The notes under the pieces are model-generated. The model saw nothing but the letters and a program-made list of their open reading frames with translations, searched no databases and was not told the DNA's origin. Positions 8,383 through 17,483 of a DNA stretch of 64,000 nt are shown here, one piece after another. The position numbers were made by a program, and so were the translations under genes. Position 1 is the stretch's first letter; every line of letters begins with the position of its first letter. Origin of the DNA: Erysipelothrix anatis (lineage in GTDB: Bacteria > Bacillota_I > Bacilli_A > Erysipelotrichales > Erysipelotrichaceae); the NCBI RefSeq assembly GCF_009828745.1, contig NZ_WTSX01000006.1:1-64000 (forward strand), in the 5' to 3' direction.

Positions 8383-9578
8383 GTAAAGTATTAGCAGTAA
8401 ATGCCGGAAGTAGTTCATTAAAATTCCAATTATTGGAAATGCCAGAAGCTACAATTTTAGTAAACGGAATCGTTGAGCGTATTGGATTAAATGATTCAAT
8501 CTTAACATTCAAATATGATGGAAAAAAAGAAACAGTTACAATGGATATTCCAGATCATCAGCTTGCAGCGGACCTTGTTTTAAGTGGCCTTGTTGAAAAA
8601 AATATTGTTTCTGACTTATCAGAAATTGAAGCAGCTGGACACCGTGTCGTTCACGGGGGAGAGTATTTCCAAGGGTCAGTAATTTGTGATGAATATTCAA
8701 TTTCAAAAGTTGAAGAATTGGCAGATTTAGCACCATTACATAACCCTGCAAACTTAATCGGATACCGTGCATTTAGTAAAGAATTACCAAATGCGACACA
8801 TATCTTTGCATTTGACACAGCATTCCACCAAACAATGCCTGAAGAAGTATTTATGTATGCTTTACCATATGACTACTATACAGATCATAAAGTACGTCGT
8901 TATGGTGCACACGGTGTTTCTCATGACTATGTTTCAAAACGTACTGCAGAACTCATGGGTCGTGATGAACAAGGATTACGTGTTATTACACTTCACCTAG
9001 GAAACGGTGCTTCTGTAAGTGCTGTAAAAGATGGTATTTGTGTAAATACATCAATGGGATTCACACCATTAGCAGGTCTTATCATGGGAACACGTACTGG
9101 TGATTTGGATCCAGCAATCGTGACATACCTTATGAGAAAAGAAAACATTTCAGCAGAAGAAGTCTTAAACATCTTCAACAAAAAATCAGGAATGGCTGGA
9201 ATCAGTGGGATTTCAAGTGATGCACGTGATATCGAAAATGCTATTGAAGCAGGACACGAGCGTGCTATCTTAACACGTAAAATGTATGCACAACGCGTAC
9301 TTGAATACGTTGGTGCATATGCACTTCAAATGGGCGGTGTAGACGTAATTGCGTTCACAGCTGGTTTGGGCGAAAACGACAACGGCACCCGTGCTGCAGT
9401 TCTTGATGTTATTAAAGAAGGACTTGGTATTGAGTACGATCCAGCACTTAATGATGCAACACATGGCGATGAAGTTCGTTTAAGTACAGATGCATCAAAA
9501 GTTGCTGTTTGGGTTGTTCCAACAAATGAAGAATTGATGATTGCACAAGATGCATTCCGCATTCACAATGAAGGGTAG
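8379..9578 (+). CDS. ackA: Acetate kinase
   Basis: AckA converts acetyl phosphate and ADP to acetate and ATP, the energy-yielding end of fermentative metabolism. All 399 residues match the expected length. Visible motifs are NAGSSSLK (8-15), GHRVVHGG (87-94), FDTAFH (145-150), RRYGAHGVSH (173-182) and HLGNGAS (206-212). The ribosome site GGGAGG at 8369-8374 precedes ATG 8379, which overlaps the ylxM stop by four bases. No pta lies next to it. Its position in a protein-targeting gene series is unusual but the enzyme looks intact. Confidence 0.97.
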   Translation: MSKVLAVNAGSSSLKFQLLEMPEATILVNGIVERIGLNDSILTFKYDGKKETVTMDIPDHQLAADLVLSGLVEKNIVSDLSEIEAAGHRVVHGGEYFQGSVICDEYSISKVEELADLAPLHNPANLIGYRAFSKELPNATHIFAFDTAFHQTMPEEVFMYALPYDYYTDHKVRRYGAHGVSHDYVSKRTAELMGRDEQGLRVITLHLGNGASVSAVKDGICVNTSMGFTPLAGLIMGTRTGDLDPAIVTYLMRKENISAEEVLNIFNKKSGMAGISGISSDARDIENAIEAGHERAILTRKMYAQRVLEYVGAYALQMGGVDVIAFTAGLGENDNGTRAAVLDVIKEGLGIEYDPALNDATHGDEVRLSTDASKVAVWVVPTNEELMIAQDAFRIHNEG

Positions 9579-10497
9579 TCAAGAACTGCTTCAACTCATT
9601 GAAGCCTACGATACAATTGCTGTCTTTCGTCATGTAAATCCAGATGGTGATGCTTTGGGATCACAGGTTGGATTTGCAAAATGGGTGAAACATAATTATC
9701 CTAATAAGACCGTTCACCTTTTAGGGTCAAATGACCATCATTATTCAATTTATCCAATGATGGATGACGTTGAATTATCGGGTGAATTTCTATCAGTTGT
9801 TATTGATACAGCTAACCGTCCACGCATTGACGATGAGCGTTACACTTTAGGTAAACAACTTGTTAAGATTGATCACCATCCAGAAGTTGATCCATATGGC
9901 GACTTACAGATGGTAGATACATCACGTGGAAGTGCGTGTGAAATCGTCACCGATATTCTCCGTGGTTTTGACAAGTCATTTACCGAAGACATTGCGAATA
10001 CTCTATTAAGTGGAATTTTAACAGATACAATTCGTTTCTCAACAGAAGCGACATCTGGAAAAACGCTTGCATCAGCATCCTTTTTAATTGAACAAGGTGC
10101 AAACATTTCTAAATTGAATCAAGATCTCTTTACACAACCTCGCGCAGTCTTTGAACTTAAAAACAAGATTGCACAGTTTGTAGAAGTCAAAGAAGCGCAT
10201 TCTTTCATAGTCATGGATTCCGAACGCATTGCTGAAGTAGGTTCTACAAGTAAGCAAATTAAAGGATTTGTCAATGTAATGTCAGGTGTTCAAGAATTTA
10301 GCATTTGGGCAATCTTTACTCAAGACGAAGATGGCTCATATGAAGGTTCAATTCGCTCACGCGAGTACACAATTAACGATATTGCACAACAATTTGGTGG
10401 CGGTGGTCACCGATTGGCATCTGGCGTCAGCAAACTTACGAAAGAAAATGTATCTGAAATCATTGAAATTCTTGCTAAACGAAGTATTGGAGAATAA
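9568..10497 (+). CDS. nrnA: DHH-family bifunctional oligoribonuclease / PAP phosphatase NrnA
   Basis: NrnA degrades 2-5 nt RNA fragments (nanoRNAs) and dephosphorylates pAp. DHH-domain motifs seen are NPDGDALGS (24-32), VVIDTA (78-82) and DHHPE (102-106). The DHHA1 domain follows, with FGGGGHRLASG near the C-terminus. The ATG at 9568 was chosen because the protein then begins where family members do (MKGSQELLQLIEAYDTI). It lies inside the last codons of ackA (11-base overlap) with no clear ribosome site, so translation probably depends on coupling; ATG 9550 is an alternative. A terminator follows. Confidence 0.88.
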   Translation: MKGSQELLQLIEAYDTIAVFRHVNPDGDALGSQVGFAKWVKHNYPNKTVHLLGSNDHHYSIYPMMDDVELSGEFLSVVIDTANRPRIDDERYTLGKQLVKIDHHPEVDPYGDLQMVDTSRGSACEIVTDILRGFDKSFTEDIANTLLSGILTDTIRFSTEATSGKTLASASFLIEQGANISKLNQDLFTQPRAVFELKNKIAQFVEVKEAHSFIVMDSERIAEVGSTSKQIKGFVNVMSGVQEFSIWAIFTQDEDGSYEGSIRSREYTINDIAQQFGGGGHRLASGVSKLTKENVSEIIEILAKRSIGE

Positions 10498-10503
10498 GAA
10501 AAA

Positions 10504-10533
10504 GAACAGTTGCCTAAAGGCAACTGCTTTTTC
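10504..10533 (+). terminator. Terminator after nrnA
   Basis: The stem agttgcc/ggcaact with a four-base loop is followed by GCTTTTTC. It closes the smc to nrnA gene series. Confidence 0.85.
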
Positions 10534-10554
10534 ACACTATAGAGGAGAAAGATT

Positions 10555-11376
10555 ATGATGACTTGGTTTTTGGAACAACAACCTGTAATTCAAGCACTTC
10601 TTGCGACACTCTTCACATGGGGTGTTACAGCACTTGGTGCTGCCACTGTCTTCTTTTTTAAACGAATCCATAAAGGGGTTCTCAATGGAATGTTGGGATT
10701 TGCGGCGGGGGTTATGATTGCCGCAAGCTTTTGGTCATTATTAGCACCAGCCATTGATATGGCTGAAGCTATTGATCAAAATGTCTTGCTCATTGTTGCA
10801 GGAGGTTTCTTATCAGGAGGCGCATTTTTATTTCTTGCAGATAAGATTTTACCTCACCTTCATTTAGGACAACCAACTGATGAGGCAGAAGGAATCAAAA
10901 CACATTGGCAACGCTCTGTTTTACTTGTGATGGCGATTACACTTCATAATATTCCTGAAGGGCTCGCCGTAGGGGTTGCTTTTGGTGCTGCTGCACAAGG
11001 AATGCCAAGTGCAACTATTGCTGGTGCAATTGCCCTTGCAATAGGGATTGGTCTTCAAAACTTTCCTGAAGGGGCTGCTGTTTCAATTCCTTTGCGTCGC
11101 GAGGGAATGTCACGAAGTAAAGCATTTATGTATGGACAAGCAAGTGGGATTGTTGAACCGTTCGCAGGAATGATAGGCGCATATGCGGTAACTGTAATGC
11201 AACCCTTATTACCGTTTGCCTTAGCATTTGCGGCTGGTGCAATGATTTATGTTGTTGTTGAAGAGTTAATACCAGAAGCTCATATTGGTAACGATAATAT
11301 GCGTTCAGACATTGCTACTATAGGATGTATGATTGGGTTTACCATCATGATGTTGTTGGATGTTGGATTGGGATAA
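10555..11376 (+). CDS. ZIP-family metal transporter (GufA/ZupT type)
   Basis: A 273-residue membrane protein with about eight hydrophobic segments. It carries the ZIP metal-binding signatures [10 protein letters not shown] (131-140) in TM4 and [11 protein letters not shown] (169-179) in TM5. ZIP proteins import divalent cations such as Zn2+, Mn2+ or Fe2+. The exact metal cannot be told from sequence. A short stretch with HLHLG (101-105) lies in the loop before TM4. The ribosome site is AGAGGAG; the start is ATGATG at 10555. It is flanked by terminators on both sides, so it is a single-gene unit. Confidence 0.93.
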   Translation: MMTWFLEQQPVIQALLATLFTWGVTALGAATVFFFKRIHKGVLNGMLGFAAGVMIAASFWSLLAPAIDMAEAIDQNVLLIVAGGFLSGGAFLFLADKILPHLHLGQPTDEAEGIKTHWQRSVLLVMAITLHNIPEGLAVGVAFGAAAQGMPSATIAGAIALAIGIGLQNFPEGAAVSIPLRREGMSRSKAFMYGQASGIVEPFAGMIGAYAVTVMQPLLPFALAFAAGAMIYVVVEELIPEAHIGNDNMRSDIATIGCMIGFTIMMLLDVGLG

Positions 11377-11404
11377 AAGACCATTTTTAATGGTCTTTTA
11401 TTTT
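11375..11404 (+). terminator. Terminator after the ZIP transporter
   Basis: The stem aaaagaccatt/aatggtctttt is followed by a T-rich stretch. Confidence 0.85.
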
Positions 11405-11523
11405 GGTGATGGGAGATATGAGTTGATTGTGTATTCTTGTTCATTCAATTATATCTCAATATTGTGAATGTTTGTGAGGTGATGAAAGCCCTTTATCTTA
11501 TTTAAAACGAAAGGGCAAAGGTG

Positions 11524-11539
11524 TATACTATATAGTATA
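11524..11539. promoter_or_regulatory. Perfect 16-bp palindrome over the kinase promoter
   Basis: tatactatatagtata reads identically on both strands. It contains TATACT, a plausible -10 box, 21 bases before the ATG at 11560. A dimeric repressor site covering the -10 would fit. No regulator gene is adjacent. The 150-base region upstream also holds a weak gccctt/aagggc hairpin and nothing else I can name. Confidence 0.45.
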
Positions 11540-11559
11540 AGTAAATTATTGGAGGCATT

Positions 11560-12633
11560 ATGTTAACTGTAATAAACGAGTTTAAATTCAATGGGGAATA
11601 TAAAAACCATAAGCCAGTTGGCGATGGTCACATTAATGATACGTATCTTGTCGATTTTGATACGAATCAATATGTTATTCAGCGCATCAATCATCAAATT
11701 TTTACCAATCCAGTTGGTTTGATGGAAAATGTTGAACGTGTTACGCAGTATATCAAGAAAATTGTCACTGAGGAAGGCGGAAATGCCGAACGTGAAGTTC
11801 TTGAAATTATTCGCACTCACGATGATGCATTATACACGCAAGATCTAGAAGGAAACTATTGGAGGGCTTACCAATATATCTCCAATGCTACATCTTTTAA
11901 CTTGGTTGAAGATCCAGAAGTCTTCTATCAAAGTGGCGTTGCATTTGGTAAATTTCAATATCAACTCTCAGAATTTCCAGTAGAAACATTGCACTATACA
12001 ATTGAGAAATTTCATCATACACCATCACGTTATGTAACTTTTGAAAAGACGATTGCCCGTGACCCACATAGTCGTGCTGCAGCAGTTCAAGAAGATATTA
12101 ATTTCTATAAAGAACGAGCTGATTTCATGAACATCCTATGGGATCTGCATGAAAAAGGAGAAATGCCCCTTAAAGTCACGCATAATGACACAAAACTAAA
12201 TAACGTCATGATAGACAATGTGACAAAACAAGCGTTATGTGTTGTGGATTTAGATACCGTCATGCCAGGGTTTGCGGTTGATGACTTTGGTGATGCCATT
12301 CGCTTTGGAGCCAGTACAGCTCTTGAAGATGAACAAGATCTGAATAAAGTAAACTTTAGTATTGAGTACTATGAAGCATTTACGAAAGGGTTCATCGAAG
12401 GTGGTAATGGATCATTTACGGATGTTGAGTTGGATCAATTTGCAGTCGGTGCTAAAATGATGACATTAGAATGTGGTATGCGTTTCTTAACGGATTACAT
12501 TGATGGCGATAATTATTTCAAAACAGATTACGATACTCACAATCTTGTTCGCTCACGAACACAAATGAAACTGATTCAAGATATGGAAGCACAATGGGAT
12601 GCGATGCATGCTGTTGTCAACAAATACAGATAA
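11560..12633 (+). CDS. Aminoglycoside-phosphotransferase-fold sugar kinase, N-acetylhexosamine 1-kinase-like
   Basis: A 357-residue kinase of the APH/choline-kinase fold. The opening PVGDGHINDTY (20-29) serves as nucleotide loop, HNDTKLNN (208-215) is the catalytic loop, and DLDT (230-233) with DFGD (242-245) are metal-binding motifs. The pattern matches bifidobacterial NahK, which phosphorylates GlcNAc and GalNAc at C1 in the galacto-/lacto-N-biose route. galE follows 15 bases downstream, as expected for that pathway, but no phosphorylase or uridylyltransferase gene is nearby. The start at 11560 has GGAGGC upstream. Substrate is inferred from family resemblance and context. Confidence 0.75.
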   Translation: MLTVINEFKFNGEYKNHKPVGDGHINDTYLVDFDTNQYVIQRINHQIFTNPVGLMENVERVTQYIKKIVTEEGGNAEREVLEIIRTHDDALYTQDLEGNYWRAYQYISNATSFNLVEDPEVFYQSGVAFGKFQYQLSEFPVETLHYTIEKFHHTPSRYVTFEKTIARDPHSRAAAVQEDINFYKERADFMNILWDLHEKGEMPLKVTHNDTKLNNVMIDNVTKQALCVVDLDTVMPGFAVDDFGDAIRFGASTALEDEQDLNKVNFSIEYYEAFTKGFIEGGNGSFTDVELDQFAVGAKMMTLECGMRFLTDYIDGDNYFKTDYDTHNLVRSRTQMKLIQDMEAQWDAMHAVVNKYR

Positions 12634-12648
12634 GGAGCAGTTAGAAAC

Positions 12649-13662
12649 ATGAGAATTTTAGTAACAGGTGGTGCTGGATATATTGGAAGCCACACAACAA
12701 TAGAATTGATAGAACAAGGACATGAAGTTGTAATTGTAGATGACTATTCTAATGCGAGTCCCATAGTTTTAGATCGCATTGAGGCTATTACAGGTCAAAG
12801 ACCGAGAATGTATAAAGTGAATATCACAGATAAACCAGCCCTTAGTGCTGTGTTTGGTGCTGAACAAGTAGATGCTGTAATTCATTTTGCTGCATTCAAG
12901 GCAGTTGGTGAATCGGTTTCTAAACCTCTTGAATATTACAAAAACAATATCTCGGGTACTTTGACATTGCTCGAAGTGATGCGTGACCATGATGTCAAAA
13001 ATATTATCTTCAGCTCATCAGCAACAGTATATGGATCGCCAAAAACAAATCCAATCTTAGAAGACTTTGAATTATCGACGACTAATCCATACGGTGCAAC
13101 TAAATTGATGACAGAGGATATTCTTAAGGACCTCCAAAATTCAGATCCAGAGTGGAATGTCGTAATTTTACGTTACTTTAATCCAATTGGAGCACATGCA
13201 TCGGGTACTATTGGTGAAGATCCTGCAGGAATTCCAAATAATTTGGTTCCTTACATTGCTCAAGTTGCTGTCGGTAAGCGAGAAAAATTATCAGTTTTTG
13301 GTGATGATTATGATACGCCAGATGGAACGGGTGTTCGTGATTATATCCACGTTGCTGACTTAGCGACAGGTCATGTAGCCGCACTTAAGCCAATTCGTGA
13401 CCGTCAGGGCTATGTTGTTTATAACTTAGGGACTGGGAATGGCTATTCTGTGTTGGATGTTGTAAAGGCATTTGAAAGGGCATCAGGTCAAGCAGTGCCG
13501 TATACAATTGAACCTAGACGCCCTGGAGACATTGCAACATGCTATGCAGATGCTCATAAAGCAAAAGTAGAACTCGGTTGGGAAGCAACCCGTGACATTA
13601 ATACAATGTGCGAAGATACATGGCGTTGGCAAAGTAACAACCCGAATGGTTATGAAGGATAA
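12649..13662 (+). CDS. galE: UDP-glucose 4-epimerase
   Basis: An NAD-dependent short-chain dehydrogenase that interconverts UDP-galactose and UDP-glucose (some also the N-acetyl forms). The Rossmann motif GGAGYIGS lies at 7-14, the SSSATVYG strand at 122-129 and the catalytic Tyr148/Lys152 pair in NPYGATK. The 337-residue length is normal. The ribosome site AAGGAG is followed by ATG 12649. It probably shares a transcript with the upstream kinase and ends at a terminator. The neighbouring kinase suggests use on UDP-GalNAc/UDP-GlcNAc as well. Confidence 0.96.
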   Translation: MRILVTGGAGYIGSHTTIELIEQGHEVVIVDDYSNASPIVLDRIEAITGQRPRMYKVNITDKPALSAVFGAEQVDAVIHFAAFKAVGESVSKPLEYYKNNISGTLTLLEVMRDHDVKNIIFSSSATVYGSPKTNPILEDFELSTTNPYGATKLMTEDILKDLQNSDPEWNVVILRYFNPIGAHASGTIGEDPAGIPNNLVPYIAQVAVGKREKLSVFGDDYDTPDGTGVRDYIHVADLATGHVAALKPIRDRQGYVVYNLGTGNGYSVLDVVKAFERASGQAVPYTIEPRRPGDIATCYADAHKAKVELGWEATRDINTMCEDTWRWQSNNPNGYEG

Positions 13663-13690
13663 AAAGAACGTATATACGTTCTTTTCTTTT
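13663..13690 (+). terminator. Terminator after galE
   Basis: The stem aagaacgta/tacgttctt is followed by TTTCTTTT. It abuts the dnaE promoter. Confidence 0.85.
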
Positions 13691-13697
13691 CGAACAT

Positions 13698-13708
13698 ACG
13701 CTATAATA
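13698..13708 (+). promoter_or_regulatory. Promoter -10 region for dnaE
   Basis: ACGCTATAATA includes TATAAT at 13702-13707. The -35 is weak (ttcttt at 13679-13684). The 11 bases are identical to the smc promoter and the one before 36414. Confidence 0.6.
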
Positions 13709-13726
13709 AAGACAATGAGGTGACCC

Positions 13727-16700
13727 ATGATACATTTAAACGTTCGGAGTTCGTATTCGTTACTGGCAGGGCTGATGTCGGTGGAAGCAATCGTCAAAAA
13801 TGCTAAAGAAAATAACATGCAAGCTGTTGCTCTGACAGATTCGCATGTCCTTTTTGGTGCTTTGGAGTTTCAAAAAGTAGCCGAAAAAGCTGGTGTTAAG
13901 CCATTGTTTGGAATGGAAGTGACGCTCTCACATGAAGAAGAGACGTTTACAACGACATTGCTTGCGAAAGATAACTCCGGATATATTGGCTTGATGCATC
14001 TGAGTCATGTGTTAAGTCAAAAATCAGCACTTACATTCGAAGAAATATTGCCGTATGAAAAATCGCTGATAGTGATAGCACATTCGGAAGGTGGACCGTT
14101 TGAAAAAGCATTATTAAATCAAAATTTAGATGAGGTTCAGCACCGTCTTAATGTTTTGAAGCAAATGTTTTCTCACCTATACATTGGAATATCACACCAA
14201 GAATCGAATTTCTTCCGAAAAACAAACTCGCAGCTTATCGATATGGCCATTTTTAGCGATATTGAGCCGGTTGCTATGTCTAAAGTTTACTACGAACTTG
14301 AAGGTGATGAAGAAGCCTTTAGGGTTGTTCAAGCGATAGGTAAAGGAACGTATTTAGAAGATAAGACGTTGGTTTCGTCGCCCCATCGTAATTTCTATTC
14401 CCAAGAAGCGATGGCATCGATGTATGATACACGTTGTTTGGAAAACACACAGAAAATAGCGGATATGTGCACCGTTGATGTTTTTAGTATTAAAACATCA
14501 TTGCCCCATTTTGAGACAGGTCAATCGGTTCGCAACGATGTATACTTATCCAAACTTGCTGCTTTTGGTTTAAGTCGTCGTATTAAGCAACCAGTGAACA
14601 AAGTTTATGAAGATCGTCTCGAGTACGAATTATCAATCATAAATGGTATGAATTTCACAGATTATTTTCTAATTGTTTACGATATTATCCGATACGCAAA
14701 AAAAGAGGGCATTTATGTTGGTCCGGGTCGTGGGAGTTCTGCCGGATCTTTGGTTGCTTATGCATTGGGAATTACCGAAGTAGATCCGATTGAATATGGT
14801 TTGCTTTTCGAACGATTCTTGAATCCCGAGCGAATCTCGATGCCGGATATTGATATCGACTTTCCAGATGACAAGCGTCATCTTGTAATTCAATATGTCC
14901 AAGAAAAATATGGTCACAATCATGTTGCGAACATTGTGACATTCGGGACATTACGAGCGCGTCAAGCGTTCCGTGATGTTGGTCGAGTGTTACAAATTCC
15001 AATTCGCACTGTAGATACGGGTGCAAAGTTAATTAGTGCAAGTACGCTTCAAGAAAATTATGACAACGTTCCGAAATTTAGAACCTTTCTTAATAGCGAT
15101 AAAAACCTTATGCGTGTTTTTACAATTGCCTTAAAAGTAGAGGGGTTACTGCGCCATGCTTCACAACATGCAGCTGGAGTGGTTATGTCACGCAAACCAC
15201 TTGACGATGTTGTGCCACTGCTCGCGTTTGATGATGAAACGCATGTAACACAGTATGATATGACATACTTAGAAGCTATTGGACTTATCAAAATAGACTT
15301 TTTGGGACTAAGAAACCTAACGATCATTGACAACATCGCACGTAAAATTAATGAAACGACCGCATTTAATATTATGAAAATTCCAATGGACGATGCAAAA
15401 ACCTACCAACTACTGTCGGTTGCCGAAACTGTCGGGGTATTTCAATTAGAATCGGATGGAATGAAAGCATTGCTTAAAAAACTAAAGCCAAGCAAGTTTA
15501 TGGACATCGTCGACACAATCGCGTTATATCGTCCAGGACCGATGGAAAATATTCCACTGTACCTGGCGTCTCGTAATGACCCGTCAAGCGTCAAATATTT
15601 ACATCCGAAATTACGTGAAATTACTGAATCTACCTATGGAATTCTAATCTATCAAGAACAAATTATGCAGGTTGCGCAAATAATGGCAGGTTTCACACTT
15701 GGAAAAGCGGATATCTTGCGAAAAGCGATGGGTAAGAAAAATGCAGCTGAACTCAATGCACTTCGGGAAGATTTTATTAACGGATGTCTTCGTGAAGGCC
15801 ATGATCGCGAACTTGCAAATGAAATTTATGATTTAATCGAAAAATTCGCAAATTATGGGTTCAATAAATCTCACTCTGTTGCGTATGGTTTGATTGCCTA
15901 TCAACTCTCATATCTCAAAGCAAACTACCCACATCTTTTTTATACAGAACTCCTCTCGAGTGTTTTAGGGAGCGATGTCAAGACTCGACAATATATTGAC
16001 GAATGTCGTCGCCGTAATGTGAGTCTATTAAGTGTCAATTTAGACCATAGTCAGAGTGCTTACACATTAGATGGTGTTAAAATTCGCATGCCGTTCACTA
16101 TCATTAAAGGAATCAGTGCAACAATTGCTGCAGAGATTGAAGCAGAACGTTCAGAGAATGGATCGTACAAATCATTTTATGACGCGGTGAGCCGTTTAAA
16201 TCTTGTCGGGGTTAAAAAGAGTCATTTTGAGATGTTGATTAAAGCGGGTGCGATGGATTACTTTGGTGCTAATCGTGAGTCGATGCTCGCATCATTAGAA
16301 GAAGCCATTCGCTATGCCAATATAATTAAAGTTGAAAAAGACGGTCGAAAACAACTCAACTTTTCACTAATTAGCGAACCCATATTTACGCAGGTTAATG
16401 AGAATGTTCGAGCGACTTTAGCGTATGAGCATGATTTATTAGGCTTTTACTTTTCAGACCATCCAACGAAATCTTTAAAAGTCAAACATGGCACGGATTC
16501 GCTTGTTCAACTCGAGCCACGTTATGAATACTATCGCGTCATTGGAATGATTGAAGCAGTCAAACAGCATCGCGCAAAGAATGGCAAAATGATGGCGTTC
16601 CTCCAAATTAGTGATGACACGGATAATAAAGATGTTGTTGTGTTCAATAATGTCTATGAAAAAATTAAAGACCAACTTGAAGTTGGAGCGGTTGTTCTCA

Positions 16701-16765
16701 TCAAAGTCCAGGTAAAAGAAACAGATTCAATTATTGTTCAAGATATGTTTACGTTTGAAAACTAG
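13727..16765 (+). CDS. dnaE: DNA polymerase III alpha subunit DnaE
   Basis: DnaE is the second C-family replicase of Firmicutes, which extends primers before PolC takes over and takes part in repair synthesis. Of 1012 residues, the N-terminal PHP domain begins at once (HLNVRSSYSLLAG). The polymerase core has PGRGSSAGS near 336 and the catalytic aspartates PDIDIDFP at 373-380. Tandem helix-hairpin-helix and an OB-fold end the protein. No proofreading exonuclease motif is visible, unlike PolC at 32002. It is about 100 residues shorter than the Bacillus homologue. The start at 13727 has GAGGTG. A single-gene unit with its own -10. Confidence 0.96.
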   Translation: MIHLNVRSSYSLLAGLMSVEAIVKNAKENNMQAVALTDSHVLFGALEFQKVAEKAGVKPLFGMEVTLSHEEETFTTTLLAKDNSGYIGLMHLSHVLSQKSALTFEEILPYEKSLIVIAHSEGGPFEKALLNQNLDEVQHRLNVLKQMFSHLYIGISHQESNFFRKTNSQLIDMAIFSDIEPVAMSKVYYELEGDEEAFRVVQAIGKGTYLEDKTLVSSPHRNFYSQEAMASMYDTRCLENTQKIADMCTVDVFSIKTSLPHFETGQSVRNDVYLSKLAAFGLSRRIKQPVNKVYEDRLEYELSIINGMNFTDYFLIVYDIIRYAKKEGIYVGPGRGSSAGSLVAYALGITEVDPIEYGLLFERFLNPERISMPDIDIDFPDDKRHLVIQYVQEKYGHNHVANIVTFGTLRARQAFRDVGRVLQIPIRTVDTGAKLISASTLQENYDNVPKFRTFLNSDKNLMRVFTIALKVEGLLRHASQHAAGVVMSRKPLDDVVPLLAFDDETHVTQYDMTYLEAIGLIKIDFLGLRNLTIIDNIARKINETTAFNIMKIPMDDAKTYQLLSVAETVGVFQLESDGMKALLKKLKPSKFMDIVDTIALYRPGPMENIPLYLASRNDPSSVKYLHPKLREITESTYGILIYQEQIMQVAQIMAGFTLGKADILRKAMGKKNAAELNALREDFINGCLREGHDRELANEIYDLIEKFANYGFNKSHSVAYGLIAYQLSYLKANYPHLFYTELLSSVLGSDVKTRQYIDECRRRNVSLLSVNLDHSQSAYTLDGVKIRMPFTIIKGISATIAAEIEAERSENGSYKSFYDAVSRLNLVGVKKSHFEMLIKAGAMDYFGANRESMLASLEEAIRYANIIKVEKDGRKQLNFSLISEPIFTQVNENVRATLAYEHDLLGFYFSDHPTKSLKVKHGTDSLVQLEPRYEYYRVIGMIEAVKQHRAKNGKMMAFLQISDDTDNKDVVVFNNVYEKIKDQLEVGAVVLIKVQVKETDSIIVQDMFTFEN

Positions 16766-16810
16766 TACCCGTTTCGTGTATGATATAACTACAACTAAGA
16801 GGTGATACAG

Positions 16811-17479
16811 ATGATTAAATTTTTAATTGTTGACGATGAAGTCAAAATTCGCGAAGTAGCAAAAGAATATGCAAAAGCATCTGGTTTGATTGCGGATGAA
16901 GCATCCGATGGTCAAGAAGCCATCGATAAAGTAAAAGAAGAAGATTATGATGTTGTTGTACTGGACATCATGATGCCTAATCTTGATGGGTTTACAGCAT
17001 GCCGAGAAATTAAAAAAATCAAAGATGTACCAATTATTATGCTTTCAGCACGCCAAGAAGAGTTTGATAAACTTCTCGGATTTGAACTTGGAATTGACGA
17101 CTATGTAACGAAACCATTCTCACCTCGTGAGCTCATGGCACGCATTAAAGCCGTAGCAGAACGATCAAAAGGAATGAAACACTCTGTCTATACTTTTGGC
17201 GGACTTGAAGTTGATATTACGGGCCGTAATTTGACGGTGGATGGTGAACGTATCAATGTTACACCTAAGGAATTCGACTTACTTGTATTTCTCATTCAAC
17301 ACAAGGATCAAGCCTTATCTAGAGATGTATTATTAGATAAAGTATGGAATTATAATTATTATGGTGATTATCGTACCGTGGATACCCACATTAAAATGTT
17401 GCGCCAAAACCTCGGTGCTTACAGAGATTATATTGTGACAGTACGCGGAACAGGTTATAAATTTGAAGTCATCAACTAA
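16811..17479 (+). CDS. OmpR-family response regulator
   Basis: A 222-residue two-component regulator. The receiver domain has acidic pocket D8-D9, phospho-acceptor D52 (VVLDIMMPN) and K101 (VTKPFSP). The C-terminal winged helix holds VTPKEFDLL and the DNA-contact end VRGTGYKFE. A GTG at 16802 is in frame, but ATG 16811 sits at the right distance from AGAGGTG, so it is preferred. It is directly followed by the sensor kinase and, after a terminator, by a NatAB-type exporter that may be its target. A -10-like TATGAT lies near 16780. Confidence 0.94.
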   Translation: MIKFLIVDDEVKIREVAKEYAKASGLIADEASDGQEAIDKVKEEDYDVVVLDIMMPNLDGFTACREIKKIKDVPIIMLSARQEEFDKLLGFELGIDDYVTKPFSPRELMARIKAVAERSKGMKHSVYTFGGLEVDITGRNLTVDGERINVTPKEFDLLVFLIQHKDQALSRDVLLDKVWNYNYYGDYRTVDTHIKMLRQNLGAYRDYIVTVRGTGYKFEVIN

Positions 17480-17483
17480 AAAT

